Source of the DNA: Parabacteroides sp. FAFU027
Lineage (GTDB): Bacteria; Bacteroidota; Bacteroidia; Bacteroidales; UBA7332
NCBI RefSeq assembly: GCF_022808675.1
Contig: NZ_JAKZKV010000009.1
Location: 97,890 to 161,889, forward strand
Length of the DNA stretch: 64,000 bases
Direction of reading: 5' to 3'
The first letter of the stretch is position 1, and each line of letters opens with the position of its first letter. The notes under the pieces were generated by a model that was not told the origin of the DNA, made no database searches, and was given only the letters and a program-made list of their open reading frames with translations. The position numbers were made by a program, and so were the translations under genes. Positions 1-7,356 of the stretch are shown here, one piece after another.

Positions 1-130
1 ACTTAAAGTATCCACTGCTTGTTTGTTTTTAAAATTGTTAGTTACTAAAAATCAGGCATTTTCGAACATCGGACACAACATTCTCAATACCTTTTAAATC
101 TTTCCTCTCGGTTAGATAATAATCGGACTG

Positions 131-162
131 CAAAAGTATTGTTTTTCTTTGAATTACACAAA
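131..162 (-). promoter_or_regulatory. Bacteroidetes-type promoter reading leftward out of the window
   Basis: Read on the minus strand, TACTTTTG (131-138) fits the Bacteroidetes -7 consensus TAnnTTTG. TTTG at 159-162 fits the -33 element, with a 20-nt spacer. The gene it would drive starts left of position 1. No experimental support. Confidence 0.55.
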
Positions 163-171
163 TACAGGAAT

Positions 172-209
172 AAAAAAATCACCAAACCAGAGGTACCGGT
201 TCGGTGATT
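172..209 (-). terminator. Rho-independent terminator after the YhcH-family gene
   Basis: A 12-bp stem (177-188 with 198-209) contains one G-U pair when read on the minus strand. It is followed on that strand by a run of seven T (172-178) and lies 28 bp past the stop of the minus-strand gene ending at 237. Confidence 0.75.
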
Positions 210-236
210 TCGTTTATTTAATTATTCGGAATACGA

Positions 237-842
237 TTAATCAACCTTGATTTTGAACACCACTTTACGCACAAGGGCTTTTTCCCCGTATTGAAGGTTT
301 GTGATGTGAATATCATTTGGGAAATAAATGGAAAAGCGCTGTGGAGTTGCCACATAATAGGTAATCACAGGCACGGTACAATGACCAACATCCTTTCCTT
401 CATTATACGGATTCACCACCGTCCCTTCGCTCAAATTCGCAGAACCGTGTAATTCTTTTCCGGTTACCATATACTGTAAGTCAATGTATTTGCGATGCCC
501 TTCCAGCCATTCATTTCCGGGTTCTCGGGTGGTATATTCCTGTACATTTACAGTCACATCATCACTTAAGACCTGTTTACCCAAAGGCAATGTGGTCAGG
601 TCATGTTCTTTGATAAACTTAAATGCCAACTGCCATCTCTCAGGATGAGCTTTATAATGACGGGCAAATGTAGCAATATCTATAGAAGGATTAGGCTGGG
701 CTGCTATCCCCTGCAACCATTCTTTTTTATCAAACCAGGCTTTTTCTGCTTTTGTCAGGGGCTTTTCTTTACCTCCGGCATTTGCCGCGAAAGAGACAAT
801 CAATGCAAATGCGACGAATAATTTAAGTCTAATGAATTTCAT
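237..842 (-). CDS. Secreted YhcH/YjgK/YiaL (DUF386) family protein
   Basis: The 201-aa protein begins with a signal peptide (about residues 1-22, ending in SFAANAGG). It then shows the cupin-like signature of the YhcH/YjgK/YiaL family: an EYTTRE stretch, EGHRKYIDLQYMVTGKE, YFPNDIHI, and a C-terminal VRKVVFKIKV strand. Family members such as EbgC and YiaL are small metal-binding cupins found in sugar-catabolism operons, where anomerase or epimerase roles have been proposed. The signal peptide suggests this one acts in the periplasm. The upstream GNAT gene ends 11 bp before the start, so the two are probably cotranscribed, and a terminator follows the stop. The substrate cannot be read from the sequence. 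Confidence 0.85.
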   Translation of the reverse strand: MKFIRLKLFVAFALIVSFAANAGGKEKPLTKAEKAWFDKKEWLQGIAAQPNPSIDIATFARHYKAHPERWQLAFKFIKEHDLTTLPLGKQVLSDDVTVNVQEYTTREPGNEWLEGHRKYIDLQYMVTGKELHGSANLSEGTVVNPYNEGKDVGHCTVPVITYYVATPQRFSIYFPNDIHITNLQYGEKALVRKVVFKIKVD

Positions 843-853
843 GGTTATGGTGA

Positions 854-1468
854 TTAGTAATTATTTAAACGAGAATTTATCTGCAATAATAATGTTTTGA
901 AATCGTCTGTATCGACAATATCTCCTATCGATCGAATTCTTTGGGGCCGTTCCGGAAGTTGAGCAAACTGGTTCTGCATCCAAAGAACATCCAACCATCG
1001 CCCAAATTTAAAGCCGACTTTTTCTAAACGGGCAGATTCATGATAGCCCATTTTACGGTGAAATCCGACACTTACCATATTTTCAGCTGTAATCACGCCA
1101 ATCCCCTGACAGATACCTTGTAATTTCAGCACTTCAATCAATGCTAAGTAAAGCAGTTGCCCCAGGCCATGTCCACCACAATCCGGACGAAGATAAATGA
1201 CTGTTTCAGCCACCCACTGATAGGCTGCCCTCGGCTTAAATGAAGCAGCATAAGCATACCCGATAATCCTCTCATCGACTTCTAAAACCAAAATCGGATA
1301 AGTCTGAGCAATAGTTTCCAATCGTGCTGCAAATTCCGATATCGGGGGAACATCATACTCGAAGGTTACTGTAGTATCTGTGATAAATGGAGTATATACA
1401 AATAAAATTGCCGGATAATCATCTGTCCTAGCCAAACGAATCTGCTTTTTCGCCAATGGATTCTCCAT
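854..1468 (-). CDS. GNAT-family N-acetyltransferase, phosphinothricin acetyltransferase-like
   Basis: A cytoplasmic acetyl-CoA-dependent N-acetyltransferase of the Pat/MnaT type. The sequence opens with IRLARTDDYPAIL, continues with TVTFEYDVPP and IIGYAYA, and carries the acetyl-CoA pyrophosphate loop as PDCGGHGLGQLLY. It also has ENMVSVGFHRKMGYHE, typical of phosphinothricin/methionine-sulfone acetyltransferases. The frame is open to an ATG at 1525, but the family normally starts right at the IRLA strand. The ATG at 1468, eight residues before that strand, is therefore preferred; the longer form cannot be excluded. The tail after about residue 165 is longer than usual for the family. Substrate unknown. 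Probably the first gene of a two-gene operon with the YhcH-family gene. Confidence 0.85.
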   Translation of the reverse strand: MENPLAKKQIRLARTDDYPAILFVYTPFITDTTVTFEYDVPPISEFAARLETIAQTYPILVLEVDERIIGYAYAASFKPRAAYQWVAETVIYLRPDCGGHGLGQLLYLALIEVLKLQGICQGIGVITAENMVSVGFHRKMGYHESARLEKVGFKFGRWLDVLWMQNQFAQLPERPQRIRSIGDIVDTDDFKTLLLQINSRLNNY

Positions 1469-1558
1469 AATATATGTATTTGGCAAAACCACTTTCTCTA
1501 TCTTTTTATAGTAAACATCCATCAAATCAGCATTTACCTTATTGTATTATCAACCCGG

Positions 1559-1566
1559 CAAAGATA
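1559..1566 (-). promoter_or_regulatory. -7 box for the GNAT/YhcH operon
   Basis: The plus-strand bases CAAAGATA read TATCTTTG on the minus strand, matching TAnnTTTG, about 90 bp upstream of the preferred GNAT start. No clear -33 TTTG is seen at the expected distance. Confidence 0.4.
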
Positions 1567-1666
1567 AGGGAAAATGCAGTTCTACCGCAGGTGTTCATCC
1601 ATTTATTGCGACACCTTATGCCGAATTAAACAGCGTCGCATTTTTCCATTCCCCCAAAATATGTTG

Positions 1667-1674
1667 TAGTTTTG
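1667..1674 (+). promoter_or_regulatory. -7 box of the MFS/mnmE transcript
   Basis: TAGTTTTG matches TAnnTTTG and lies 16 bp before the ATG of the MFS gene. This gives a very short leader, which is common in Bacteroidetes. A T-rich stretch lies at about the -33 position. Confidence 0.5.
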
Positions 1675-1690
1675 CATAAAAATAGAAGAG

Positions 1691-3058
1691 ATGAATAGCA
1701 ATCACGATAACGGGAAAGGATTTCTGGGCGGCTGGAAGGGGCTTATCGAGCTGATACCCAACAATACAGAGGCTATTCTGGGAGCCTTTTCATCGCTTCG
1801 TTCGCGCAACTACCGACTCTATTTTTATGGCCAATGGATTTCACTAATTGGTACTTTTATCCAACAGATAGCATTGAGCTGGTTGGTGTACCGATTAACA
1901 GGTTCTGTGATTCTACTCGCCTCTGTAACTCTGGCCGCACAATTGCCCAGCTTCTTCCTGACACCGGTTACAGGTGTATTGATTGACCGATTCGACCGTT
2001 ATAAGCTACTGGTGGTCACCCAATCTATGTATATGTTGCAGGCTACCATACTGGCAGCTCTCGTCCTGACCAACCACATTCAGGTATGGCACATCATGAC
2101 GCTTAGCCTGTTTGTGGGAATTATCAGCGCTTTCGACATGCCGGCACGACATTCTTTTACGGTACAATTGGTTGACCGCAAAGAAGATTTGAGTAATGCC
2201 ATTGCCCTGAACTCTGCGATTTTCAACGCTGCCCGACTTATCGGCCCATCTATTGGTGGAATTCTGATTGGCATTATCGGAGAAGGATTATGTTTTTCTA
2301 TAAATGCAATTTCCTACATTGCCGTTTTAGCATCTTTTTTCCGAATGAGTATTACCCCTTTGGTCAAAAAGATATCGCATAAAAGCGTGGTACAGGAAAT
2401 GAACGAAGGAATCAGCTATGCCGTCAATTCACTGACCATAAGGAGCATATTAATCATGGTGACGGTCATCAGCTTTTTCGGATTTTCGCTATTGGTTATA
2501 TTGCCCGCATTTGCCAAAGACACCTTAGGTGGGAATAGCGACACGCTGGGCTATATGATGTCATCCATCGGAGCCGGAGCTTTGGTTGCAGCGCTTTACC
2601 TGGCCGCCCGCAAGAGCGTAATCGGTTTGGGAAAAGTTATCATGATATCCACCTTTATATTGGGAGCCGCAACGGTTATTCTGGCATTTACCCAAATATC
2701 AGGAATTGCTTACCTGGTCTGTTTTCCCATCGGCTTTTCATTTATTGCGTCAGTGGCATCATTGAACACACAACTTCAAACCATCTCAGACGAAAGGATG
2801 AGAGGCCGCGTGATGAGCTTCTATACCATGGCGCTAATGGGCACCAGCCCCATTGGTGGTATGTTGCTCGGAGTTCTGGAAAAATGGATTGGCATTCCTT
2901 ACGTAATCCTGATGAATGGTGTTATTTGCATCCTGGCTGCTTTCATTTACGAAAAACGTCGTCCGCTTTTGCGTAAACACATGCGTCGCATTTATGTTGA
3001 AAAAGGGATTATCCCTGAAATTGCGACAGGTATTGAGTCTGTAAACGGAAAGAACTAA
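1691..3058 (+). CDS. MFS transporter, EntS/MFS_3-like exporter
   Basis: The 455-aa inner-membrane protein has about twelve hydrophobic segments after a ~40-residue cytoplasmic lead. The first segment begins FYGQWISLIGTFIQQIALSW. The loop after helix 2, with GVLIDRFDRYK, is the major-facilitator A-motif (G-x-x-x-D-R). A later FIYEKRRPLLRKHMRR tail is cytoplasmic. The length and the NYRLYF start are typical of the MFS_3 group (EntS-like siderophore or drug exporters). It sits 25 bp upstream of mnmE on the same strand and probably shares its promoter. The exported compound cannot be deduced. Confidence 0.85.
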   Translation: MNSNHDNGKGFLGGWKGLIELIPNNTEAILGAFSSLRSRNYRLYFYGQWISLIGTFIQQIALSWLVYRLTGSVILLASVTLAAQLPSFFLTPVTGVLIDRFDRYKLLVVTQSMYMLQATILAALVLTNHIQVWHIMTLSLFVGIISAFDMPARHSFTVQLVDRKEDLSNAIALNSAIFNAARLIGPSIGGILIGIIGEGLCFSINAISYIAVLASFFRMSITPLVKKISHKSVVQEMNEGISYAVNSLTIRSILIMVTVISFFGFSLLVILPAFAKDTLGGNSDTLGYMMSSIGAGALVAALYLAARKSVIGLGKVIMISTFILGAATVILAFTQISGIAYLVCFPIGFSFIASVASLNTQLQTISDERMRGRVMSFYTMALMGTSPIGGMLLGVLEKWIGIPYVILMNGVICILAAFIYEKRRPLLRKHMRRIYVEKGIIPEIATGIESVNGKN

Positions 3059-3083
3059 ATCTGAACTTAAATAAATATCTAAA

Positions 3084-4472
3084 ATGATTCACGAAGAAAC
3101 AATTTGTGCCGTATCCACAGCACCCGGCGCGGGAGGTGTTGCTCTTATCCGTGTTTCGGGAGAAGAAGCATTAACGATATGTGATAAAATATTCCGCCCG
3201 GTAAAACAGGGAAAATCGGTATCCACCCAAAAACCCTACACCCTCAGTTATGGTTCTATCATTAAAAATGAAGAACCGATTGATGATGTGCTGATTGCCG
3301 TTTTTCATGGGCCAAATTCATTTACCGGAGAAAATACGGTGGAAATCACCTGCCACGGGTCATTATATATCCAACAACAAATTCTGCAACTACTGATTGA
3401 AAACGGTTGTCGCTCAGCCTTGCCGGGAGAATTTACCCAGCGAGCCTTTATGAATGGAAAAATGGACCTATCACAAGCTGAAGCGGTAGCCGACTTGATT
3501 GCATCGACCTCAGCAGCCACCCATCGGTTAGCAATGAATCAGATGCGTGGAGGATTCAGCTCCGAACTGGAAAACCTACGTGGCAGAATGCTTGACTTCG
3601 TCTCATTGGTCGAGCTGGAGCTTGATTTTAGCGAAGAAGATGTGGAATTTGCTGACCGCTCTCAACTACGCATATTAGCCGATGAAATCGAAGGCATCAT
3701 CCGCAATCTGGCTGATTCTTTCAGCGTGGGAAATGCCATCAAGAATGGAGTTCCGGTTGCTATTATTGGTGAAACCAATGCCGGAAAATCGACTCTTCTC
3801 AATCTGCTACTCAATGAAGAAAAAGCCATTGTCTCAGATATCCACGGTACAACACGGGATGTGATTGAAGATACAATTAATATAGGTGGAATCACTTTCC
3901 GCTTCATCGACACTGCCGGTATTCGCGAAACCTCCGATGTTATCGAATCACTCGGAATCCAACGTACCTTCCGCAAACTGGAACAGGCTAGTGTTGTCCT
4001 TTGGATGATTGACGGAACCAGCGACAAAGAACAGATTCTTGCTTTAGCTAAAAAGGTCCTTCCAATGACTGAGGATAAACACCTCGTTGTGATTTTCAAT
4101 AAAGCAGACCTGATCTCTGAGACTCAGAAAGCAGACTTAACTGCATTAATCCCCGGTCAAGAACCACTTTTCATTTCGGCTAAAAACAAAATCAACACCG
4201 ATAGTCTACATCAAAAGTTGATGGAAGCTGCTCATATTCCATCTGTCGGACAAAATGATGTAATCGTCACCAACCTCCGCCACTATGAGGCATTGGTCAA
4301 AGCGCTTGCCGCCATCGAACGGGTACAAAATGGCCTACAGATGCATATTTCAGGGGATTTCCTTAGCCAGGATATCAGAGAATGCATGTACTATCTTGGA
4401 GAGATATCTGGCCGTATCAGTACCGATGATATCCTGGGGTCTATATTTTCGAAGTTCTGCATCGGAAAGTAA
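3084..4472 (+). CDS. mnmE: tRNA uridine-5-carboxymethylaminomethyl GTPase MnmE (TrmE)
   Basis: MnmE acts with MnmG to install cmnm5U at the wobble position of tRNAs. The N-terminal folate-binding domain starts ETICAVSTAPGAGGVALIRV. The G domain shows G1 GETNAGKST (about residue 228), G2 GTTRD, G3 DTAGIRE and G4 NKAD. The C-terminus ends FSKFCIGK, with the catalytic cysteine of the invariant C(I/L/V)GK tail. At 462 aa the gene is complete, even though a mobile element is joined directly to its last codons: the element's attachment core contains the FCIGK-stop sequence and leaves the reading frame intact. Codon 1 follows the MFS gene by 25 bp. Confidence 0.97.
   Translation: MIHEETICAVSTAPGAGGVALIRVSGEEALTICDKIFRPVKQGKSVSTQKPYTLSYGSIIKNEEPIDDVLIAVFHGPNSFTGENTVEITCHGSLYIQQQILQLLIENGCRSALPGEFTQRAFMNGKMDLSQAEAVADLIASTSAATHRLAMNQMRGGFSSELENLRGRMLDFVSLVELELDFSEEDVEFADRSQLRILADEIEGIIRNLADSFSVGNAIKNGVPVAIIGETNAGKSTLLNLLLNEEKAIVSDIHGTTRDVIEDTINIGGITFRFIDTAGIRETSDVIESLGIQRTFRKLEQASVVLWMIDGTSDKEQILALAKKVLPMTEDKHLVVIFNKADLISETQKADLTALIPGQEPLFISAKNKINTDSLHQKLMEAAHIPSVGQNDVIVTNLRHYEALVKALAAIERVQNGLQMHISGDFLSQDIRECMYYLGEISGRISTDDILGSIFSKFCIGK
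4455..4472 (+). other. attL core of the integrative element (3' end of mnmE)
   Basis: The last 18 bases of mnmE, TTCTGCATCGGAAAGTAA, recur as TCCTGCATCGGCAAATAA at 24664-24681 in the same orientation (15/18 matches, nine identical in a row). SGI1-family islands of Enterobacteriaceae are known to integrate at the corresponding last 18 bp of trmE/mnmE. A tyrosine integrase lies 0.9 kb downstream. Confidence 0.75.
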
Positions 4473-4512
4473 ATCGCCACCAACAAAGACAAACAACCTC
4501 CACAAAATGCAA

Positions 4513-4546
4513 ATATAGCCCTGTTTTTCAGGGCTATATCTTTTTT
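4513..4546 (+). terminator. Strong intrinsic terminator just after mnmE
   Basis: A perfect 11-bp stem (4513-4523 with 4529-4539) encloses a five-T loop and is followed by six T (4541-4546). It lies 40 bp past the mnmE stop, on the element side of attL. The element therefore supplies a terminator for the host gene and insulates its own genes. Confidence 0.85.
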
Positions 4547-4677
4547 AGCCCTATCCTCCTCTCGCCATTCTTCAGCTATATTTGTATACTATTTTGTACC
4601 CTATTTGTCCCTTGGGATTAATCAATCCTCTTAAATGGAATAAATTCCAAATAATTATCCCATTAGTGCACGTCATT

Positions 4678-4710
4678 ACAATATGGTACAATATGGTACA
4701 ATATAGTACA
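4678..4710 (+). repeat. Three tandem 10-bp direct repeats at the left element end
   Basis: ATATGGTACA occurs at 4681-4690 and 4691-4700, and as ATATAGTACA at 4701-4710. They sit 16 bp before the ATG of the HTH gene and about 210 bp from attL. A TTTGTCCCTT sequence at 4604-4613 recurs at 24618-24627 near attR. Such repeats could be regulator operators or integrase/excisionase arm sites. Confidence 0.6.
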
Positions 4711-4725
4711 CTAAAACAGGGCGAA

Positions 4726-5331
4726 ATGACAAAATCTATAATCACATTTACTCAAATATGTGAGTACTGCAAACAAGAATTTATAGCATTCACATCTACT
4801 ACCAAATATTGCAGCCACACATGCAATTCTCGTCATTACAAGTTAAAAAAACGATTGGCCACAAAAAAAATCATTGATGAGAAAAATCAACTTAAAAGGG
4901 ATGCCAACTATACAGAACTAAATTCAAAGCCATACTTAACCATCAGAGAAACAGCTCAATTGCTTGGTGTATGCAATAAAACCATCTATAACTTAATCTA
5001 CTCAGGAAGGCTAAAAGCGACTAAACTATCTTCACGCCTCACAATTATTTCAAAAGAAAAAATAAACTTTTTATTCAGCGAAGTATATAATTACAAAAAG
5101 ATGGATCGACCGCTTTACAATATGGTTGATGGCTTCTATACAATTGTAGAGATCAAGGATAAATACAACTTAAAAGAAAGGCGTATTTGGAAGATAATTA
5201 AAGACAATGATATCCCTACAACAAAAATTGGGAAGTTCAGTCATATCAGCAAGAAGCACATTGACAATTATTTCGGGAAACATCCATCACGCAATAAAAT
5301 CATTAATACACTAAATAACAATGAAGTATGA
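4726..5331 (+). CDS. Zinc-ribbon plus tandem helix-turn-helix DNA-binding protein of the integration module
   Basis: The 201-aa protein starts at the ATG at 4726. The frame is open further upstream, but the added residues cover the tandem repeats and look non-coding. An N-terminal four-cysteine knuckle (CEYC, then CSHTC about 14 residues on) is followed by an excisionase/MerR-like HTH ([20 protein letters not shown]) and a second HTH-like unit ([20 protein letters not shown]). Its stop overlaps the integrase start as ATGA, so the two are translationally coupled. A role as excisionase/directionality factor or regulator of the integrase is inferred from this coupling. The repeats just upstream are its likely binding sites. 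Confidence 0.8.
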   Translation: MTKSIITFTQICEYCKQEFIAFTSTTKYCSHTCNSRHYKLKKRLATKKIIDEKNQLKRDANYTELNSKPYLTIRETAQLLGVCNKTIYNLIYSGRLKATKLSSRLTIISKEKINFLFSEVYNYKKMDRPLYNMVDGFYTIVEIKDKYNLKERRIWKIIKDNDIPTTKIGKFSHISKKHIDNYFGKHPSRNKIINTLNNNEV

Positions 5332-6431
5332 CGAAAGTAAAGGTTAGAGAGAGAGTTCTAAAAAACGGTTCTGAAAAGAGTTTATATCTGGATTTCTACC
5401 CGCCTATTAGAGATCCAAGAACAGGAAAAGCACACAGAAAAGAATATTTAAAAATATACCCTCTCGTAAATCCAAAAACTGAGGCTGAAAAAGAATTAAA
5501 TAAAATAAAGTATTTTGCAGCAGAAACAGAAAGGCTCACCCGTGAGCGTGAAATTATAAATAGACAATATAGTCTTTATGACCGAAACAACGCAAACAGA
5601 TCATTCACCGATTATTATAGTCAAATATCTACTCAGAAAGGACAGCAAGTATGGAAATCTGCATTAGGTCATTTCAAGAACTTTTCAGGAAGAGACATCA
5701 AGATGGGAGAAATAAACCAAGATTTAATTGATGGGTTTCGAACTTACTTACAGAGTACAAAACAAATTAAAACCACAAAGAACCCTCAAAAATTGACATC
5801 GGCAGCAGCATCTGCTTATTTCAATAAATTCATTGAGCTATTAAAGATGGCAAGAAAAATGAAATATATAACCGAGGACTATTCAACTGAAAACATCAAA
5901 GTCCTTCAAAACAAACGTCAATTCCTCAATTTAGATGAGATAAAAAAATTGGTAGCGACAGACTGTAATATTGAAGTACTTAAAAGAGCATCATTATTTA
6001 GCTGCATGACTGGATTTCGCTTCGGAGATATAAAAAAGTTACGGTGGGGAGATATTGAATATCTTAACGCTGAAAAACCTTATATTACAATAAGACAATC
6101 TAAGACTGGCTCATTGGTAAATATCCCTCTATTTAAGGATGCTATTACACTTTGTGGAGAAAAGAAAGAAAATAACGATTTAATATTTGGGGGATTAGCG
6201 AAAAAACACATTGATATGCCCCTTAAAAAATGGCTAAACGACGCTCAAATACAGAAAAAAATCACCTTTCATTGTTTTAGGCATTCTTTCGCCACGTTAC
6301 TAATCCAGAATGGGTTCGAAATTTACGCTGTTCAAAAGTTATTAGGACACAAATCAGTTAATACGACACAGATATACACATCCTTAAATGCAGAGCAGTT
6401 TAGAGCCCCCCTTGAAAATATATTCAAATAA
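5328..6431 (+). CDS. Tyrosine recombinase (integrase) of the mnmE-inserted element
   Basis: A 367-aa phage-type integrase. The N-terminal part ([19 protein letters not shown]) looks like the arm-type DNA-binding domain of Bacteroidetes integrases. A SAM-like core-binding domain spans about residues 85-165 (NRSFTDYY to [10 protein letters not shown]). The catalytic domain shows the first arginine in [13 protein letters not shown] (about 231), the lysine in RQSKTGS, HCFRH (about 314-318), GHKSV and the nucleophilic tyrosine in TTQIYTSL (about 348). All catalytic residues are present, so it is probably active. Its position next to attL makes it the natural enzyme for recombination at the mnmE 3' end. 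It is translationally coupled to the upstream HTH gene. Confidence 0.93.
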   Translation: MTKVKVRERVLKNGSEKSLYLDFYPPIRDPRTGKAHRKEYLKIYPLVNPKTEAEKELNKIKYFAAETERLTREREIINRQYSLYDRNNANRSFTDYYSQISTQKGQQVWKSALGHFKNFSGRDIKMGEINQDLIDGFRTYLQSTKQIKTTKNPQKLTSAAASAYFNKFIELLKMARKMKYITEDYSTENIKVLQNKRQFLNLDEIKKLVATDCNIEVLKRASLFSCMTGFRFGDIKKLRWGDIEYLNAEKPYITIRQSKTGSLVNIPLFKDAITLCGEKKENNDLIFGGLAKKHIDMPLKKWLNDAQIQKKITFHCFRHSFATLLIQNGFEIYAVQKLLGHKSVNTTQIYTSLNAEQFRAPLENIFK

Positions 6432-6500
6432 ATATCCTATTTGCGTCAACTTTTGGAGCAAAACCAGATATAATATATGTTTAATCTAAAAAATAAAATT

Positions 6501-6857
6501 ATGACAGAAAAAAAAACTGATTTCTCAAATCTATTCCAAAGAATAGATTTAATCCTTGACAATCAAGATAGAATAGAAACTTTATTCAACTCGTTTGTCC
6601 AGAAAGACACAACACAGTCTAATAAGAATGATATTCTGCAAATAGACGCTGTAAGTACCTTAATAGGAAGATCCAAAAACACCATCTACAAACTTGTAGA
6701 ACAAAGGAAAATCCCTCATTTTAAAAAAGGAAAACGCCTATATTTCTTTGAATATGAAATACTTGAATGGATAAAATCAGGTAAAAGAAAGACTAACTAT
6801 GATGTTTCAAATTTTGCAATAGAAAATATATATGGGCGAAACAAGTTTACATCCTAA
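6501..6857 (+). CDS. Excisionase-like helix-turn-helix protein
   Basis: The 118-aa protein starts at the ATG at 6501 (MTEKKTDFS); an in-frame ATG at 6477 would add eight residues. A predicted coiled lead (NLFQRIDLILDNQDRIETLF) precedes a DNA-binding helix-turn-helix of the HTH_17/excisionase type (LQIDAVSTLIGRSKNTIYKL, then a wing ending RLYFFEYEILEWI). Proteins of this form accompany integrases in most Bacteroidetes mobile elements and act as excision factors or regulators of mobilisation. Here it is 69 bp downstream of the integrase and just upstream of the repeat array, so a role in excision or in control of the replication gene is plausible. Specific function inferred only. Confidence 0.8.
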   Translation: MTEKKTDFSNLFQRIDLILDNQDRIETLFNSFVQKDTTQSNKNDILQIDAVSTLIGRSKNTIYKLVEQRKIPHFKKGKRLYFFEYEILEWIKSGKRKTNYDVSNFAIENIYGRNKFTS

Positions 6858-7050
6858 AAAGAGCTATCCGATTAGAGGGCTCAATCAGTTATGTAAAACA
6901 ATGTGTTATCCATTTAGATTAGAAACACAGGACAAATTAAGTGCTACGATTTTGTTGAAGAAACAATCTCGTAGCATTTATATATTACAGCATATCTATA
7001 ATCGTAAAATTACACACTCTACTATTGCTAACGCAAGCCAGAAATTCAAG

Positions 7051-7300
7051 ACAATTCAAAACGGCGCAACATATATATGATTAGGATTGTGCATGAAAAA
7101 CATTATTAATTACCATCCGTTTTTTGTCCGCAATAACAATCTAAATATAAGCACAATACAAAATGGCGCAACATATATATGATAAGGATTGTGCATGAAA
7201 AAAATATTTTATAATTTTCATCCGCCCCTACCTTCTTAATAACAACCTGAATATGTGCACAATACAAAATGGCGCAACATGTATATGATTAGGGTTGTGC
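7051..7300 (+). repeat. Three ~104-bp iteron-like direct repeats upstream of the replication gene
   Basis: The motif GGCGCAACATATATATGAT recurs at 7063, 7165 and (as ...CATGTATATGAT) at 7271, so the period is 102-106 bp. Each copy is followed by AGGATTGTGC or AGGGTTGTGC, and copies 2 and 3 are preceded by GCACAATACAAAAT. This makes GCACAAT/ATTGTGC an inverted repeat around a CATATATATG palindrome. The spacers are also related (CATCCG, then AATAACAA, then AATAT). The array ends 57 bp before the polymerase-like gene. It could be a replication origin with iterons or a set of operators; repeated small RNAs are less likely. The rest of 6858-7356 shows no convincing gene. Confidence 0.85.
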
Positions 7301-7356
7301 AAAACAAAATAAACTTATTTCTTCTTTTGGTATATATAAAGAAAAACATAAGATTT

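Noticed and set aside
3084..4472. mnmE truncated by the insertion
   Set aside because: The conserved FCIGK C-terminus and stop codon are intact, so the gene is complete.
6832..7080. 82-codon ORF running into the first iteron-like repeat
   Set aside because: Overlaps the end of the excisionase-like gene and the repeat array, has no recognisable domain and no promoter or start signal that supports it.
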